This document shows, one piece after another, positions 1-9,027 of a stretch of 64,000 nt of DNA (position 1 is its first letter; every line of letters starts with the position of its first letter). A program made the translations under genes and the position numbers. The stretch is taken from IMG/VR virus record IMGVR_UViG_3300021197_000841, positions 1 through 64,000 of that record; one strand, written 5' to 3'. Source of the DNA: a virus. The notes beneath the pieces were generated by a model. It had not been told where the DNA came from and searched no databases. It saw nothing but the letters and a program-made list of their open reading frames with translations.

Positions 1-84
1 GTTACTATAATCAGAACGGTTATTGTGCTAGTTAATGTAGTATGTGCGTTCTTTATTATGACTAATATCGTACATAATTGGTAA
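1..84 (+). CDS. C-terminal end of a small membrane protein (partial)
   Basis: An open frame runs from the first base to a TAA at 82-84 and encodes 27 residues. They are mostly Val, Ile, Leu, Phe and Ala and end in His-Asn-Trp, which looks like the last transmembrane helix of a small membrane protein. The gene begins outside the window and its function is unknown. The next gene has its own strong promoter right after this stop, so this one ends an upstream transcription unit. Confidence 0.4.
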   Translation, partial: VTIIRTVIVLVNVVCAFFIMTNIVHNW

Positions 85-111
85 AATAATCCAAAAAAAG
101 TGGCAAAAAGG

Positions 112-140
112 TTGACCTCTACCTGGTATTTTGCTATAAT
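112..140 (+). promoter_or_regulatory. Strong sigma70-type promoter
   Basis: A -35 box TTGACC (112-117) and a perfect -10 box TATAAT (135-140) are separated by 17 bp, the optimum for bacterial sigma70. Transcription would start near 147, giving a leader of about 29 nt to the ATG at 176 with the Shine-Dalgarno-like AGGAG before it. The promoter differs from the ATAAATA boxes in front of the virion genes, so host-type (early) expression is inferred. Confidence 0.85.
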
Positions 141-175
141 AGTTGTATAAGTTAAATAAAAAGGTAGGAGTTTTT

Positions 176-592
176 ATGTTTGTAATAGTAGATAAAAGTA
201 ACACTTCACTTCACAGTGAACCAACTCGTAAGTCATATCGTTCTAATCAGTATAAAACTGAAGCGGCGGCTAAGGCTGGTATCACTAGGACTGTTAAGTT
301 CTATGACAAGGCTAAGGCACAGGTTGCTGAAGTAGTTGCTGAAGGTAAATCAGAGTATTATGCTCCAATGTATAATGCGTTCAGAGACGCAACTGATAAG
401 GATTTAGGCAGAACTCATTGTGCTAATAAAGATAACTATGTTGTTATGTCATATGTTGACTACCAAGCAATTGAGCCCATGATTACTAGAACTGGTATTT
501 GCCCAGGGAACGGTAAAGAGATTACTGTTACCGAGAGCATCAATCAACCTCACTACTTGTCACCACTTAGTGAATCTTACTGGAGTGCGTAG
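176..592 (+). CDS. Unknown 138-aa protein, probably early
   Basis: The ATG at 176 is chosen because AGGAG lies 5 nt before it; the frame could extend to a TTG at 143, but that codon falls at the promoter's transcription start. The protein is soluble and mixed-charge, with an Ala/Lys/Glu-rich helical stretch (about residues 30-60) and no signal peptide or catalytic motif I can recognise. It is the first gene behind a strong sigma70-type promoter. Its stop TAG shares a base with the GTG start of the next small gene, so the two are probably translated together. Small early phage proteins often act on host functions, but nothing here shows which. Confidence 0.75.
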   Translation: MFVIVDKSNTSLHSEPTRKSYRSNQYKTEAAAKAGITRTVKFYDKAKAQVAEVVAEGKSEYYAPMYNAFRDATDKDLGRTHCANKDNYVVMSYVDYQAIEPMITRTGICPGNGKEITVTESINQPHYLSPLSESYWSA

Positions 593-735
593 TGGGTAGT
601 ATTCTTTCAGCAATTTTAAATTTTTTACTTACATTTAATTTTATTGTGTGGGCAATTATTTGCTTCGCAATATTTGGTGTAAATTTTTGGACTATATCTT
701 TTGGTGTATTATCAATCTGGTCAATAATTAATTAA
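592..735 (+). CDS. Small hydrophobic membrane protein, 47 aa
   Basis: A GTG start at 592 overlaps the stop of the preceding gene (TAGTG) and is preceded by GGAG (582-585) at 6-nt spacing. The product is almost entirely hydrophobic, with Ile, Leu, Phe and Trp over about 40 residues and a Gly-Val-Asn break in the middle. It therefore probably forms two membrane-spanning helices in a hairpin. It ends at a TAA at 733-735 that overlaps the convergent gene ending at 732. I do not recognise a family. The ribosome-binding site, coupled start and exact fit between neighbours are the reasons for calling it. Confidence 0.55.
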   Translation: MGSILSAILNFLLTFNFIVWAIICFAIFGVNFWTISFGVLSIWSIIN

Positions 736-2144
736 CGTTGGTTATGTTTTTTATCAGGTCTACTAAACCACATCCAAAGTTCAGGATGCTGTCTATAGAT
801 ATCACCCAAAGTTAATCTTCCGTTTTCGCCATCCTTTCTAATATTGTGTATTATTTGTTGATATCCACGACCATTAAAAAATTGATCTTCTGCTGTATCA
901 GGAAATTCTTCTTGGAACGTAGGTGCTGTTAGCATACCTTCGAGTTCTCTAATAAGTGTTTGCTGTTTATCTGTTACAATTGGCCTAGCATAATCTAAAA
1001 CATCGTGTACAATTTCATCTAGTATGTGTCTAGGCCATGCCATAGGTGATAATACAATATCCGGATGAAACGCAAACATACGTTTTGTTTCTATTTTTAC
1101 ATCTAACTCTAAAGCATAGTCTAAGAAGTTTTTAAGATCAAACATTCCAGGACCTGTAATTGTTAAGTCCATTATCATTTTATCATGACCACCAGGTAGT
1201 GCTACACCTTCTCTAAAGTTGCGATCCCACTCATCCCATTTAAGTCCTGTACGAATAAATTCACCTATAGGACCTGTACCGTCAATACTAGCACACATGG
1301 TCCAATCTTTTGCTTGTGGTAACCAGTCATATAAATAATAGTCTTTGTATCTAACTCTACTTAGATTACTGTTATAACGTAAATGTACTTTGTGTAAATT
1401 ATTGTCTGACTGTAGTCTGTCCATTGACTGCCAATGTATGTCGTACATAAGAGGTTCGCCACCTACCCAATATAATTCTTCTACTGTACCTGACTTAATG
1501 TATTCCCAAAATTCTTCTTCTACTACTTCCTTCTGAAACTTCTCGATGATCTTCTTGTTCTCAGGAACCATAAACGGCTGTTGCTCCGGAGTCCAAAGGT
1601 TATGTTTTTTCTTTTCTGTTTCCCAACTTGAACTAAGTTGCTCGCCACACATACGGCATTTAAAATTGCATAAATTACTGTACCTATAATCAAAAGATAT
1701 AGGCTCCATTGTAGTTCTTCCATCTTCGTCTGTCTCCTCAAAGCACTGATCTATTTTATCATTGAATAAAAATCCTGTAAACCATTGTCTATATGTACTG
1801 CTACTTAATATACTATCGTTACACACATCACATTGTGGTATCTTTTCGCCTGCCATAAGTTTTTTTCTTATGTCCATCATGTAAGGCGAGTTCCAATGTT
1901 CTTTTAAACTTACTGGCTTGTAATCATCTATAGTACCAGACTCTCTTACTTCGCCGTACTTTTCGTCATTACTCGCATCAATGTACTGCTTTTGAAACTG
2001 GTGTTCCTCTCTACTGGCGCAACACATACGTCTTTCTGATTGCGGACTTATATAAGTATGCGTCCATGGAGCAGTACAGAATACCTTATTAGGCGAGTCT
2101 GGACTTACCGAACCGTGTTCCCAAATGGGTTTTATTTTACTCAT
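732..2144 (-). CDS. Radical SAM protein with N-terminal twitch/SPASM-like domain (1)
   Basis: This is a 470-aa radical S-adenosylmethionine enzyme. The core motif CNFKCRMC (Cys159, 163, 166) would bind the 4Fe-4S cluster that cleaves SAM, and the downstream GGEP motif, in WVGGEPLM, is typical of the SAM-binding strand. Before the core, Cys23-x-x-Pro-Trp, Cys41-Cys42 and Cys105-x-x-Cys108 form the pattern of a SPASM or twitch auxiliary-cluster domain. In most SPASM enzymes that domain is C-terminal; here it comes first, as in the family of N-terminal twitch radical SAM proteins. The substrate is unknown; peptide or protein modification is the usual role of SPASM relatives. It is the last of three related enzymes in a minus-strand cluster and its end overlaps the convergent small gene by 4 bp. 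Confidence 0.85.
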   Translation of the reverse strand: MSKIKPIWEHGSVSPDSPNKVFCTAPWTHTYISPQSERRMCCASREEHQFQKQYIDASNDEKYGEVRESGTIDDYKPVSLKEHWNSPYMMDIRKKLMAGEKIPQCDVCNDSILSSSTYRQWFTGFLFNDKIDQCFEETDEDGRTTMEPISFDYRYSNLCNFKCRMCGEQLSSSWETEKKKHNLWTPEQQPFMVPENKKIIEKFQKEVVEEEFWEYIKSGTVEELYWVGGEPLMYDIHWQSMDRLQSDNNLHKVHLRYNSNLSRVRYKDYYLYDWLPQAKDWTMCASIDGTGPIGEFIRTGLKWDEWDRNFREGVALPGGHDKMIMDLTITGPGMFDLKNFLDYALELDVKIETKRMFAFHPDIVLSPMAWPRHILDEIVHDVLDYARPIVTDKQQTLIRELEGMLTAPTFQEEFPDTAEDQFFNGRGYQQIIHNIRKDGENGRLTLGDIYRQHPELWMWFSRPDKKHNQR

Positions 2145-2809
2145 ATTAAATCCTTTAATGGTGTGATAATATTTTTTAAATCGCCACCTCTACCATTTCT
2201 ATTAGCGGCATCTTCTTCTTCAATTTCTTCCCATGTACTAATATTGTAACCTGTACTAATACGCATAGCATCTTGCGGATTTTCATCTGCCCAATGTAAT
2301 ATGTGTGCTGGCATAAACGTAAAATGTCCTGAAAAGTTTTTTAGTGGTACTACCATTTTTTTGCCGTCTTTTTCATATGTATAATATGTAGTAGTACCTG
2401 TATCATTTATAACATAGTAACCGTGCCATGTACCATAATGGTTATGCGGTACTATTTTCTGTCCTTTGGGCCATACGTTTATCCAACTCTTAAAATAGTA
2501 GTCTTCATAATTATCGCCTGCTATCTCTAAACATTTCTTAATGTAAGGAAATATTAATTTCAAATTAGGAAATACATCAATACATTTATATTGATGATAT
2601 GTTGCCCAATCATAACTAGGATAATCATAGTTTAATTCATTAACAGTATCACTATTAGGGTACACTTCGAATCTTCTGTGTACTATATCATGATATATTT
2701 CACGCAAGTCACTAGGTATAATGCTACCTTCGATTAGTAGTTCATCACCTATTGATTTCTCGTCTAGGTGATATTCTATTGTTCTATTGTCCGCCAAGTC
2801 CGTCGGCAT
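2141..2809 (-). CDS. 2-oxoglutarate/Fe(II)-dependent oxygenase
   Basis: The protein has the signature of a phage-type 2OG-Fe(II) oxygenase. A His-Asn-His pair lies in PHNHYGTWHGYYVI, followed by GHFTFMPAHILHW and an Arg in MRISTGYNIS. These are the expected iron ligands and the 2-oxoglutarate-binding Arg of a double-stranded beta-helix enzyme. The ATG at 2809 is preferred because it overlaps the upstream gene by only 26 bp; the longer frame from 2878 would overlap by 95 bp, and neither start has a clear ribosome-binding site. The gene lies between two radical SAM genes and overlaps the next one by 4 bp (ATGA), so it is co-translated with them. The substrate is unknown. Confidence 0.75.
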   Translation of the reverse strand: MPTDLADNRTIEYHLDEKSIGDELLIEGSIIPSDLREIYHDIVHRRFEVYPNSDTVNELNYDYPSYDWATYHQYKCIDVFPNLKLIFPYIKKCLEIAGDNYEDYYFKSWINVWPKGQKIVPHNHYGTWHGYYVINDTGTTTYYTYEKDGKKMVVPLKNFSGHFTFMPAHILHWADENPQDAMRISTGYNISTWEEIEEEDAANRNGRGGDLKNIITPLKDLI

Positions 2810-4442
2810 CTGGATCCCATCCAATACTGCTACCCGACTTCTTCTTATAGTCCGGTTCGTCAGCATATTTTTTATCATCGTAATTATCTTGACTTTCGCC
2901 TGTTTTTCTAGTACGTTGTCTTACTTCTTTAACTTCCACAACACCGTCCTCATCGACTTCTCTGTGAGCAAAAACTTCTACATCACGCAACCCTTTTGGT
3001 TTTTGTATGTCGTCCTCAGGCTGTTCTAATTCAGTAAACGCCAAACTATCATACCATTCCACCATTCTTGGAAATGCTTTTCTAAAATCTAGTCCACGTC
3101 TTTTATCATACTGTTCATAAAATACTCTAAAGTCATGCTCTAGTAGTTCTCTATCAGCAGTATTTCTATGCGGTGTTTTAACAACATCTAAATATTCTAT
3201 TAGCCTAGTTAATTGTTCTTGTTCCCATGGTGCTACAAGATCTTGACCCCATGGATCTTTTTCATCTTTTTCTCTAACACCATTTAACCAGTCTTTAAGT
3301 TCAGTATGATATAATTGTCTTAAATGATCTGGCAATGTTAAAGCACTTTGAAAACTTGGGAAACGTAATATGTTTACACTAAATCTAGGTTTACTTGCCC
3401 CAAACTCTCGCTTCATTCCTAACATCCAATCTAAAAATTCTACTATGCTGTCTAAACATAAAGCATTAATTGTCATCATCATATGAAAGCCTTCCATATT
3501 ACCTTCACGAATCATTATAGCACAATTTTGTTTCCATTCTGACCAATTCAACCCGTCTCTAATGTATTCGCCGCCTAGTCCTGTAGCCTCGCCACTGGAA
3601 TATAAATGAAACTTTTCAACATGCTGAGTTGCTTCTGCTAGTTTTCTAATTAATGCCGGTTTGGCTCCTAGGTTACTGTTAATAGCAAAACGCATAGTCT
3701 TAGCATTAGGATGTATATCTCTATTATCTTTAAACCATTCAAACAGTCCCCATACACTATCACTCATTGTCGGTTCACCACCTGTGATTCTTAGTTCTTC
3801 TAATTCTAAACTTAGTTCAGGCCACCATTCCCAAAATGCTTTTACATAAGGATTTTCTTCATCTTTATCAAACGGATCGGCGTATGGAGCATCATCAATA
3901 AAATGGCCTCTAGCATCAGACTTGATGTTTTCATACCCGCCAAACTTTCTAATATCTTTTACCCATGTACTACTAAATGCTGGATTACAATAACTACATG
4001 CGAATTGGCATGTTCTATCAAACGCAATTTCTAATGTTTTTAAGTTTACATCATCCATTGGATCCATAGTAGCAATTTTTTCTATTTCTTCATCTGAATA
4101 TATAACAGTTTTAAATGTTCTGTCACTTACAGGTCTATGGCCGTCTGAGTCTTTTTCCATATCTTCAATCTTCCAGCAGTACTCACACTCTTTAGGGCGA
4201 GTACCCTCTAACATCATTTGACGCATTTTCTTTTTGTGTCTAGTATTATGTATTGCTGAAGGATTAGTTTTAATTTCTTCTTTGTCTATATTATGTGCCG
4301 GGGGATGGTGACAACTTGCTGTGCCTCCGTGACCTAACCATATAGTTGCGTTAAGCCATTTGGCCGCACAAAACGAATCTGATATAGGATCAATTACCCT
4401 ACTTCTATATTCGTTATCACTTTCATTTGCTTTTCTTGGCAT
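2784..4442 (-). CDS. Radical SAM protein with N-terminal twitch/SPASM-like domain (2)
   Basis: This 552-aa radical SAM enzyme carries the core motif CQFACSYC (Cys145, 149, 152) and an ITGGEP strand motif. N-terminal cysteines Cys25, Cys44, Cys86 and Cys89 (the last two as CEYC) match the twitch-like auxiliary domain of its two neighbours. After the core comes a C-terminal extension of more than 100 residues rich in Asp, Glu and Lys, absent from the 470-aa paralogue. The start ATG at 4442 has AGGAGA upstream inside the preceding gene. Sequence resemblance is closest to the 512-aa protein encoded just upstream (shared CHHPP/CYHPP and NPSA.HNT motifs), so the two probably arose by duplication. 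The substrate is unknown. Confidence 0.85.
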   Translation of the reverse strand: MPRKANESDNEYRSRVIDPISDSFCAAKWLNATIWLGHGGTASCHHPPAHNIDKEEIKTNPSAIHNTRHKKKMRQMMLEGTRPKECEYCWKIEDMEKDSDGHRPVSDRTFKTVIYSDEEIEKIATMDPMDDVNLKTLEIAFDRTCQFACSYCNPAFSSTWVKDIRKFGGYENIKSDARGHFIDDAPYADPFDKDEENPYVKAFWEWWPELSLELEELRITGGEPTMSDSVWGLFEWFKDNRDIHPNAKTMRFAINSNLGAKPALIRKLAEATQHVEKFHLYSSGEATGLGGEYIRDGLNWSEWKQNCAIMIREGNMEGFHMMMTINALCLDSIVEFLDWMLGMKREFGASKPRFSVNILRFPSFQSALTLPDHLRQLYHTELKDWLNGVREKDEKDPWGQDLVAPWEQEQLTRLIEYLDVVKTPHRNTADRELLEHDFRVFYEQYDKRRGLDFRKAFPRMVEWYDSLAFTELEQPEDDIQKPKGLRDVEVFAHREVDEDGVVEVKEVRQRTRKTGESQDNYDDKKYADEPDYKKKSGSSIGWDPDADGLGGQ

Positions 4443-4443
4443 T

Positions 4444-5982
4444 CTATTCTCCTGTTAAGGCATTCGCCTGTTCGCACATATTCCACCAATCTTCCATCTC
4501 AGGATATGTTGCTAAAAAGTCTGTGCCTCTTCTAGCATCGTGTTGAGTAAAGAACTTGTAAAAATTTGTCCTTGATTTTAACTGTTCTTCTTGTGACATT
4601 TTTCTACCTTCCTTCATCCAGGCAAGGTTTCTTCTAACCTTATCTATTTCGAAATCTTTAAATCCTCTATAGTCTATATTTACTTCATCTGCCTCATTTA
4701 ACTCCATAAATGCGATGGCTTCTTCTAGGTAATCCTCGTACTGTTGTGGCATTGTTTGTATACATTGCCAAAGTGGTGCTCTCAGTAAAGGAATATCAAA
4801 CCATATACGTTGCTTAGGACGAATTTCATAATCATCATGTTTATGATCACCGTTGTCAGGAATAGGTATATACTTTGTTCCTTGTACATCTTTAGCATAC
4901 TGTTCTCTTAAGTCTAGTATCCATTGTAAATAGTCACGTAAACTTGTAAGACTAAGCGAGTTAAATGTATTAATAAATGTTATTGTAGTATTATCTGTTT
5001 CAGTTAATATACGTTGTACATTATCCTGTAGCATTTGAAAATCCAGTCCGTTACGCATATACTCTGCTTGTGAGCCAAAGCCATCAACACTTACAAATAC
5101 TGCGAAGTTCTTACATGCTGGTGCTACATACCAGTTATTCCCTGAGTTTGGATTAAACTTTTCCGGGTCCTCCCATATTTGTATCTCTTCTAATTTCTGT
5201 AGCGATTCAATGAACTTATCCATTAGCACTGGCTTAGGTGGACACATATTAGATGTCACACTCATTTCTAACCATGCATTAGGGTTAGCATACACATAAT
5301 CTAAAACTTTAAATGTATTGCTATCCATTAACGGCTCACCGCCTGTCATACGAAAAACTTCTAAGTCTTTGTACATTTCAGGCCACCATTTCCAAAACGC
5401 AGTAACGTATGGATTTTCTGCTTGTGATAATTTTAAAGGCATCAGTCCAGCATTCTTTAAACTGTTAATGTTGTTGTGTTCGCCACCAACTATATCATAC
5501 GGACCGTGCTCTTTTATTTCTTTTTCCCAACTGTTGGATAGGTGAGGCGAGCAGTAACTACACTTGAAATTACATGCTTGGTTGAAATTTACTTCAACGT
5601 AACGTGGGTTGATGTTTCCATCAGCACCAGCATCAGCGATATCTTCCCTGGCATTTTGTGCCCAGTACTCGCCACTCCTATAAACTCTATCACTTCTACC
5701 GCCAACATCTTCTATACGCCAGCAGTAAGAACAACCATCAGGCCGTTCGCCTGCTAACATTTGTCTGCGTTGTTCCTTCTTTTCTTCAGTATTATGTAAT
5801 GCTGAAGGATTAACTTCTAATTCTTCTAATGGTATTTTATGTGTAGGCGGATGATAACAACTATGTGTCATTCCATTATGTAAATGCATAGACACCTGTG
5901 CCCATTTGGCATAACACATGCTAGGACTAATTGCGTCTAATTGTTCGTTGGCCTTATCAGCGGCCTGATCATAATTACTCAT
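4444..5982 (-). CDS. Radical SAM protein with N-terminal twitch/SPASM-like domain (3)
   Basis: This 512-aa protein has the radical SAM core motif CNFKCSYC (Cys137, 141, 144) and RMTGGEPLM. The N-terminal auxiliary-domain cysteines are Cys23, Cys42, Cys84 and Cys87 (CSYC). It shares the N-terminal CYHPPTHKIPLEEL region and the spacing between the domains with the next gene product. The gene is followed one base later by the ATG of that paralogue, and it overlaps the end of the upstream SDR-like gene, so the whole cluster reads as one polycistronic unit. The likely chemistry is radical modification of a peptide, protein or sugar; nothing in the sequence fixes the substrate. Confidence 0.85.
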   Translation of the reverse strand: MSNYDQAADKANEQLDAISPSMCYAKWAQVSMHLHNGMTHSCYHPPTHKIPLEELEVNPSALHNTEEKKEQRRQMLAGERPDGCSYCWRIEDVGGRSDRVYRSGEYWAQNAREDIADAGADGNINPRYVEVNFNQACNFKCSYCSPHLSNSWEKEIKEHGPYDIVGGEHNNINSLKNAGLMPLKLSQAENPYVTAFWKWWPEMYKDLEVFRMTGGEPLMDSNTFKVLDYVYANPNAWLEMSVTSNMCPPKPVLMDKFIESLQKLEEIQIWEDPEKFNPNSGNNWYVAPACKNFAVFVSVDGFGSQAEYMRNGLDFQMLQDNVQRILTETDNTTITFINTFNSLSLTSLRDYLQWILDLREQYAKDVQGTKYIPIPDNGDHKHDDYEIRPKQRIWFDIPLLRAPLWQCIQTMPQQYEDYLEEAIAFMELNEADEVNIDYRGFKDFEIDKVRRNLAWMKEGRKMSQEEQLKSRTNFYKFFTQHDARRGTDFLATYPEMEDWWNMCEQANALTGE

Positions 5983-6586
5983 TTTTATATTTTAAAAGAT
6001 CTATAACGATCTTATCCATGCCTAGGTCAATAAGTGCTAGGTCTGTTTTTTTATTTACAAGCATTACAAGGTCTTTTGCGTATTGCTTTATATTATTGGT
6101 ATCAATACCGCTAGGACTAACACAAAATGCTGTAGTGACGCTGTTAGACGCACTAAACACTACTTGCTGTAGCATACTTCTTAGTACAGCATACATTACA
6201 TATTGGTTAGACTTATATGGCCATGATGTAATTGAACTACTTATAGAACATATATTAACTGGCTCGTTTCTGCTTTCTAGCCATTTAATTAGTTTAACAA
6301 AGAATAGAAACACAGGAGAATAAGTTGTCAGCATATTAGACATATCTTCTACACTGATATCTTTATAATTTTGTGTGTCTATTTGTAATGCTATACTTTC
6401 TTCTATGTTAGCATTTAATATAACTATATCCGGTATTACTTTACCGTCTATGAATAAATCAAAATTGTTATAGTCTATATTGTCTCTGCCAAAACCATAT
6501 GTTGATATGCCTTGACTTTCCATTTCAAATCGTATGGCCTGCGAGAAGTTAGACGTATTACCAAAGATCCATGCTAATTTTTTCAT
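5975..6586 (-). CDS. SDR-fold-like protein with altered active site
   Basis: Starting at the ATG at 6586 (an ATGA overlap with the previous stop, preceded by GGAAG) the product is 203 aa. It reads like a short-chain dehydrogenase/reductase: an N-terminal strand-Gly-Asn-Thr-Ser segment (WIFGNTSNFSQAI) where family members have TGASSGIG, a central DIVILNAN strand, a serine-rich SISSSITSW segment, and PSGID where SDRs have PGxxxT. The catalytic Tyr-x3-Lys appears as Tyr132-x3-Arg136, and the Gly-rich NAD(P) loop is poor. It may have lost redox activity or use a changed site. An isomerase or epimerase of nucleotide sugars would fit the glycosyltransferase neighbours, but that is inference. Confidence 0.5.
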   Translation of the reverse strand: MKKLAWIFGNTSNFSQAIRFEMESQGISTYGFGRDNIDYNNFDLFIDGKVIPDIVILNANIEESIALQIDTQNYKDISVEDMSNMLTTYSPVFLFFVKLIKWLESRNEPVNICSISSSITSWPYKSNQYVMYAVLRSMLQQVVFSASNSVTTAFCVSPSGIDTNNIKQYAKDLVMLVNKKTDLALIDLGMDKIVIDLLKYKNE

Positions 6587-7542
6587 CTTCCAATTAGACC
6601 CTGCTCTAATAAATCTTGTATTTGTCTTTCTGTTACCATTGCTCCCCATCGTTTAGGGTTTACAAAAGTTGCTTTGAAGAATTTACTCATTTGATCGTTT
6701 GGATCAAACAACATCATTCCTTGTACTTCTTCATTTAGTCTATTACCGATAGCAATAGTTTTTTCTATTAGATGTTGGTCGCTGTCTATGTAACTTCTTT
6801 CTTTTTCGAAGAAGTCTTTGAACCAATCGTAGTCTGATATTTGATTTGTGTCCCAATCACTAAGTACTGTTTTTTCACATCCAAGTCTTGCTCCGTATAT
6901 TGCCCACCATCCGTTCTCAACGTCTGTGCCAACATTACACCAAACATTTAGTCTGTTGAAATTACCGTACCATATTTTATCCTGGAACTCATGTGCTTTT
7001 ACTCTAGCACCTTGATCTAAACTTAGTTTAACACCTTCTCTGAATCCTGCTCTAAAGGCCTGGAAAGGACTTGCTGTCTGATGTACTTCTGAGAATATAT
7101 CATTCATTTGTATGTAGTTTAACTTCCAACAAAACTCCATTCCTTCGCCATCTACTGCGGCTTCGTGGGTGTTAATACCCAGTGTATACTCTTTAGGCCA
7201 GCACTTTAAACCGCCGTTTCCGTATACTAATCCATTTAATAAGTTCTTGGCGTTCCAACTAAATATGCTTTCTGATATATCATTACCGTCATGATCCTTT
7301 TCAGGAAACTCTAATGTATTCTCAAAGAACTCATCCATAACAATGTTATCACCATCTACTGTGATAAAGCGATCTGTTTCTGATTGTTCAGCACATGCCT
7401 TGTGTGCGGCATCAAAACCTTTTACACCGTGTACTCGTTTCGCCCAAGGGACCTTGTTTAATAAGTCTGCCCAGTTTTCTTCACAGTTAGGTTCGTCATA
7501 ACTGATATAAAAAATGTCTAGTTCTGTTACGTCTATTTTCAT
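6583..7542 (-). CDS. Glycosyltransferase-like protein (GT-A fold)
   Basis: This 319-aa protein has FITVDGDNIVM at residues 59-69. Asp63-x-Asp65 is a DxD metal/nucleotide-sugar motif at the place expected for GT-A glycosyltransferases. The preceding WAKRVHGVKGFDAAHKAC matches the region that binds the nucleotide. Tryptophan-rich segments follow. Similar proteins are common in marine T4-like phages, but the donor and acceptor are unknown. It is coupled by ATGA overlaps to the genes on both sides. Attachment of sugar to virion proteins, DNA or the host surface are all possible. Confidence 0.6.
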   Translation of the reverse strand: MKIDVTELDIFYISYDEPNCEENWADLLNKVPWAKRVHGVKGFDAAHKACAEQSETDRFITVDGDNIVMDEFFENTLEFPEKDHDGNDISESIFSWNAKNLLNGLVYGNGGLKCWPKEYTLGINTHEAAVDGEGMEFCWKLNYIQMNDIFSEVHQTASPFQAFRAGFREGVKLSLDQGARVKAHEFQDKIWYGNFNRLNVWCNVGTDVENGWWAIYGARLGCEKTVLSDWDTNQISDYDWFKDFFEKERSYIDSDQHLIEKTIAIGNRLNEEVQGMMLFDPNDQMSKFFKATFVNPKRWGAMVTERQIQDLLEQGLIGR

Positions 7543-8177
7543 GTTGTTACCTTATACTCATACTTATCAAATATTTTCTTAGTAAACAAATCACATTCTG
7601 ATAATTCGCTACTAACCTTATATACTTGCTTTCCTTCTTTAAATAATTTTACTAAGTCAACTTTTATACTGTCAAACATAAAGTGCGGATCATTCGCTGT
7701 AGTAAAATACAAATTTATAAAGCCTACACCTTTGAATGTAAAATTATTAATATCCAGATTCTGTGTAACGTTTGACCGCAGTTTTTCATTTATGGATACT
7801 ATTAAATTTACTAATGGATCTGCGGGAGTATATTCTATTTTAATGTCATAAGCAGAAGTTAATGATGTTTTCTTTTTAACAATGCTTAACATACTAGTAG
7901 CAGACTTAAATGATTCTAATTCTATTTGTTTGTTTACTAATGTAAATACACCTTCTGTAGTAGGATCAACAATAATTAAAAAATCATTAACAGTCTTATC
8001 TGGGGACTCTTCTATAATTCTACATTGTTCATATGATAAAACAGCATGATTTGATTGTACATACTCGTCTGATTCGGATCTACCGTAATATAATATGCTA
8101 CCAGAGTCATCAAAGTAAAAATGTTTATCACTTTGTTTTTGTGCCTTCCTTGCTAGTTCTAACTCATGTAATTTCAT
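7539..8177 (-). CDS. Unknown 212-aa protein in the glycosyltransferase cluster
   Basis: I recognise no family. The first 35 residues are charged and helical, followed by a FYFDDSGSILYYGRSE-type strand-rich segment. The middle contains a KKKTSLTSAYDIKIEY stretch. There is no signal peptide, membrane segment or cysteine motif. The gene overlaps the upstream glycosyltransferase gene by 14 bp and the downstream one by 4 bp, so it belongs to the same polycistronic unit and may be a partner of one of these enzymes. Confidence 0.65.
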   Translation of the reverse strand: MKLHELELARKAQKQSDKHFYFDDSGSILYYGRSESDEYVQSNHAVLSYEQCRIIEESPDKTVNDFLIIVDPTTEGVFTLVNKQIELESFKSATSMLSIVKKKTSLTSAYDIKIEYTPADPLVNLIVSINEKLRSNVTQNLDINNFTFKGVGFINLYFTTANDPHFMFDSIKVDLVKLFKEGKQVYKVSSELSECDLFTKKIFDKYEYKVTT

Positions 8178-9027
8178 TTTCTAAACTCTTAATAATATCG
8201 TCTGTTAACCAATTTTTATCTACATAATGAAACGGGTATTGCTGTTGAAAGTTTCCTACTTTAAATGTTTTTATGTTGCTAAAATATGTAGGCATACTAA
8301 GTGTCCACTTCTCATCTAAGAATGAACCACTAGGCACATCTTGTATAAAACTTTTCATATGTGTAAATGTAGGTAATTCTTTTAAGTCATTTACTGTTGC
8401 TTCTTCCTCAATACCTAAAAGTTGTATTGCTAGAGCGTACACGACGTCAGCACTTAATTTTTCAGGCTTGCCGTTTGGCATGTATTTAAAAAAGAAACGT
8501 TGCCAATTTTGGAATATAATTTCAACAAATTTAAAAAACTCTGTGGCCTTTTCTGATTTTTTAAAATAAAAGAAAGCAGTATAAACATTTGGCATATTAT
8601 TTTTTATAAAATATTCTCTGTAATACATATTATGATCTACAGCATTCTCGCCTCTATATGTTTTAACATTTGTACATGCCCATATATCTCTTTCGCATAA
8701 TGTGTCCCACCAATGACTAACGTCTGTAGGGAATACCATATCAGTATCTAATATAACTGTTTCATCATATGGTGACATATAATAGTATTTCCATTTGTTA
8801 TCTATTTTCCAATCAGAATCTTTAGCATCATCTTCCCATGGTATTTCAACAACTTGATCAAATACTTCTAAATATTTTTTAGGTACTTTAGTTCCCTTGT
8901 CCACACATACACACAGATTGCTTACAGTCGTCTGTGTTGCTTTTAAACTTAATGCTAGACCATATGCCATCCTTAAATAATCTGTATCTCCTGAGTTTTG
9001 AGCAATAACAATATATCCCCTACTCAT
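8164..9027 (-). CDS. Glycosyltransferase-like protein, GT8-like (1)
   Basis: The ATG at 9027 is chosen because GGAGATG precedes it; the frame could begin at 9054, but that gives an unneeded 34-bp overlap. The 287-aa product has the segment MSPYDETVILDTDMVFP, where Asp94-x-Asp96 is the DxD motif of GT8-type enzymes that use UDP-sugars. The N-terminal IVIAQNSGDTDYLRMAYGLA is the usual first strand and helix. It shares the SPYDET[VI][IV]LD.D signature and overall plan with the product of the next gene upstream, so the two are probably paralogues. The acceptor is unknown. Confidence 0.65.
   Translation of the reverse strand: MSRGYIVIAQNSGDTDYLRMAYGLALSLKATQTTVSNLCVCVDKGTKVPKKYLEVFDQVVEIPWEDDAKDSDWKIDNKWKYYYMSPYDETVILDTDMVFPTDVSHWWDTLCERDIWACTNVKTYRGENAVDHNMYYREYFIKNNMPNVYTAFFYFKKSEKATEFFKFVEIIFQNWQRFFFKYMPNGKPEKLSADVVYALAIQLLGIEEEATVNDLKELPTFTHMKSFIQDVPSGSFLDEKWTLSMPTYFSNIKTFKVGNFQQQYPFHYVDKNWLTDDIIKSLENEIT

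Noticed and set aside
143-175. TTG start extending the first full gene upstream
   Set aside because: The TTG lies at the predicted transcription start and has no ribosome-binding site; the ATG at 176 has AGGAG at good spacing.
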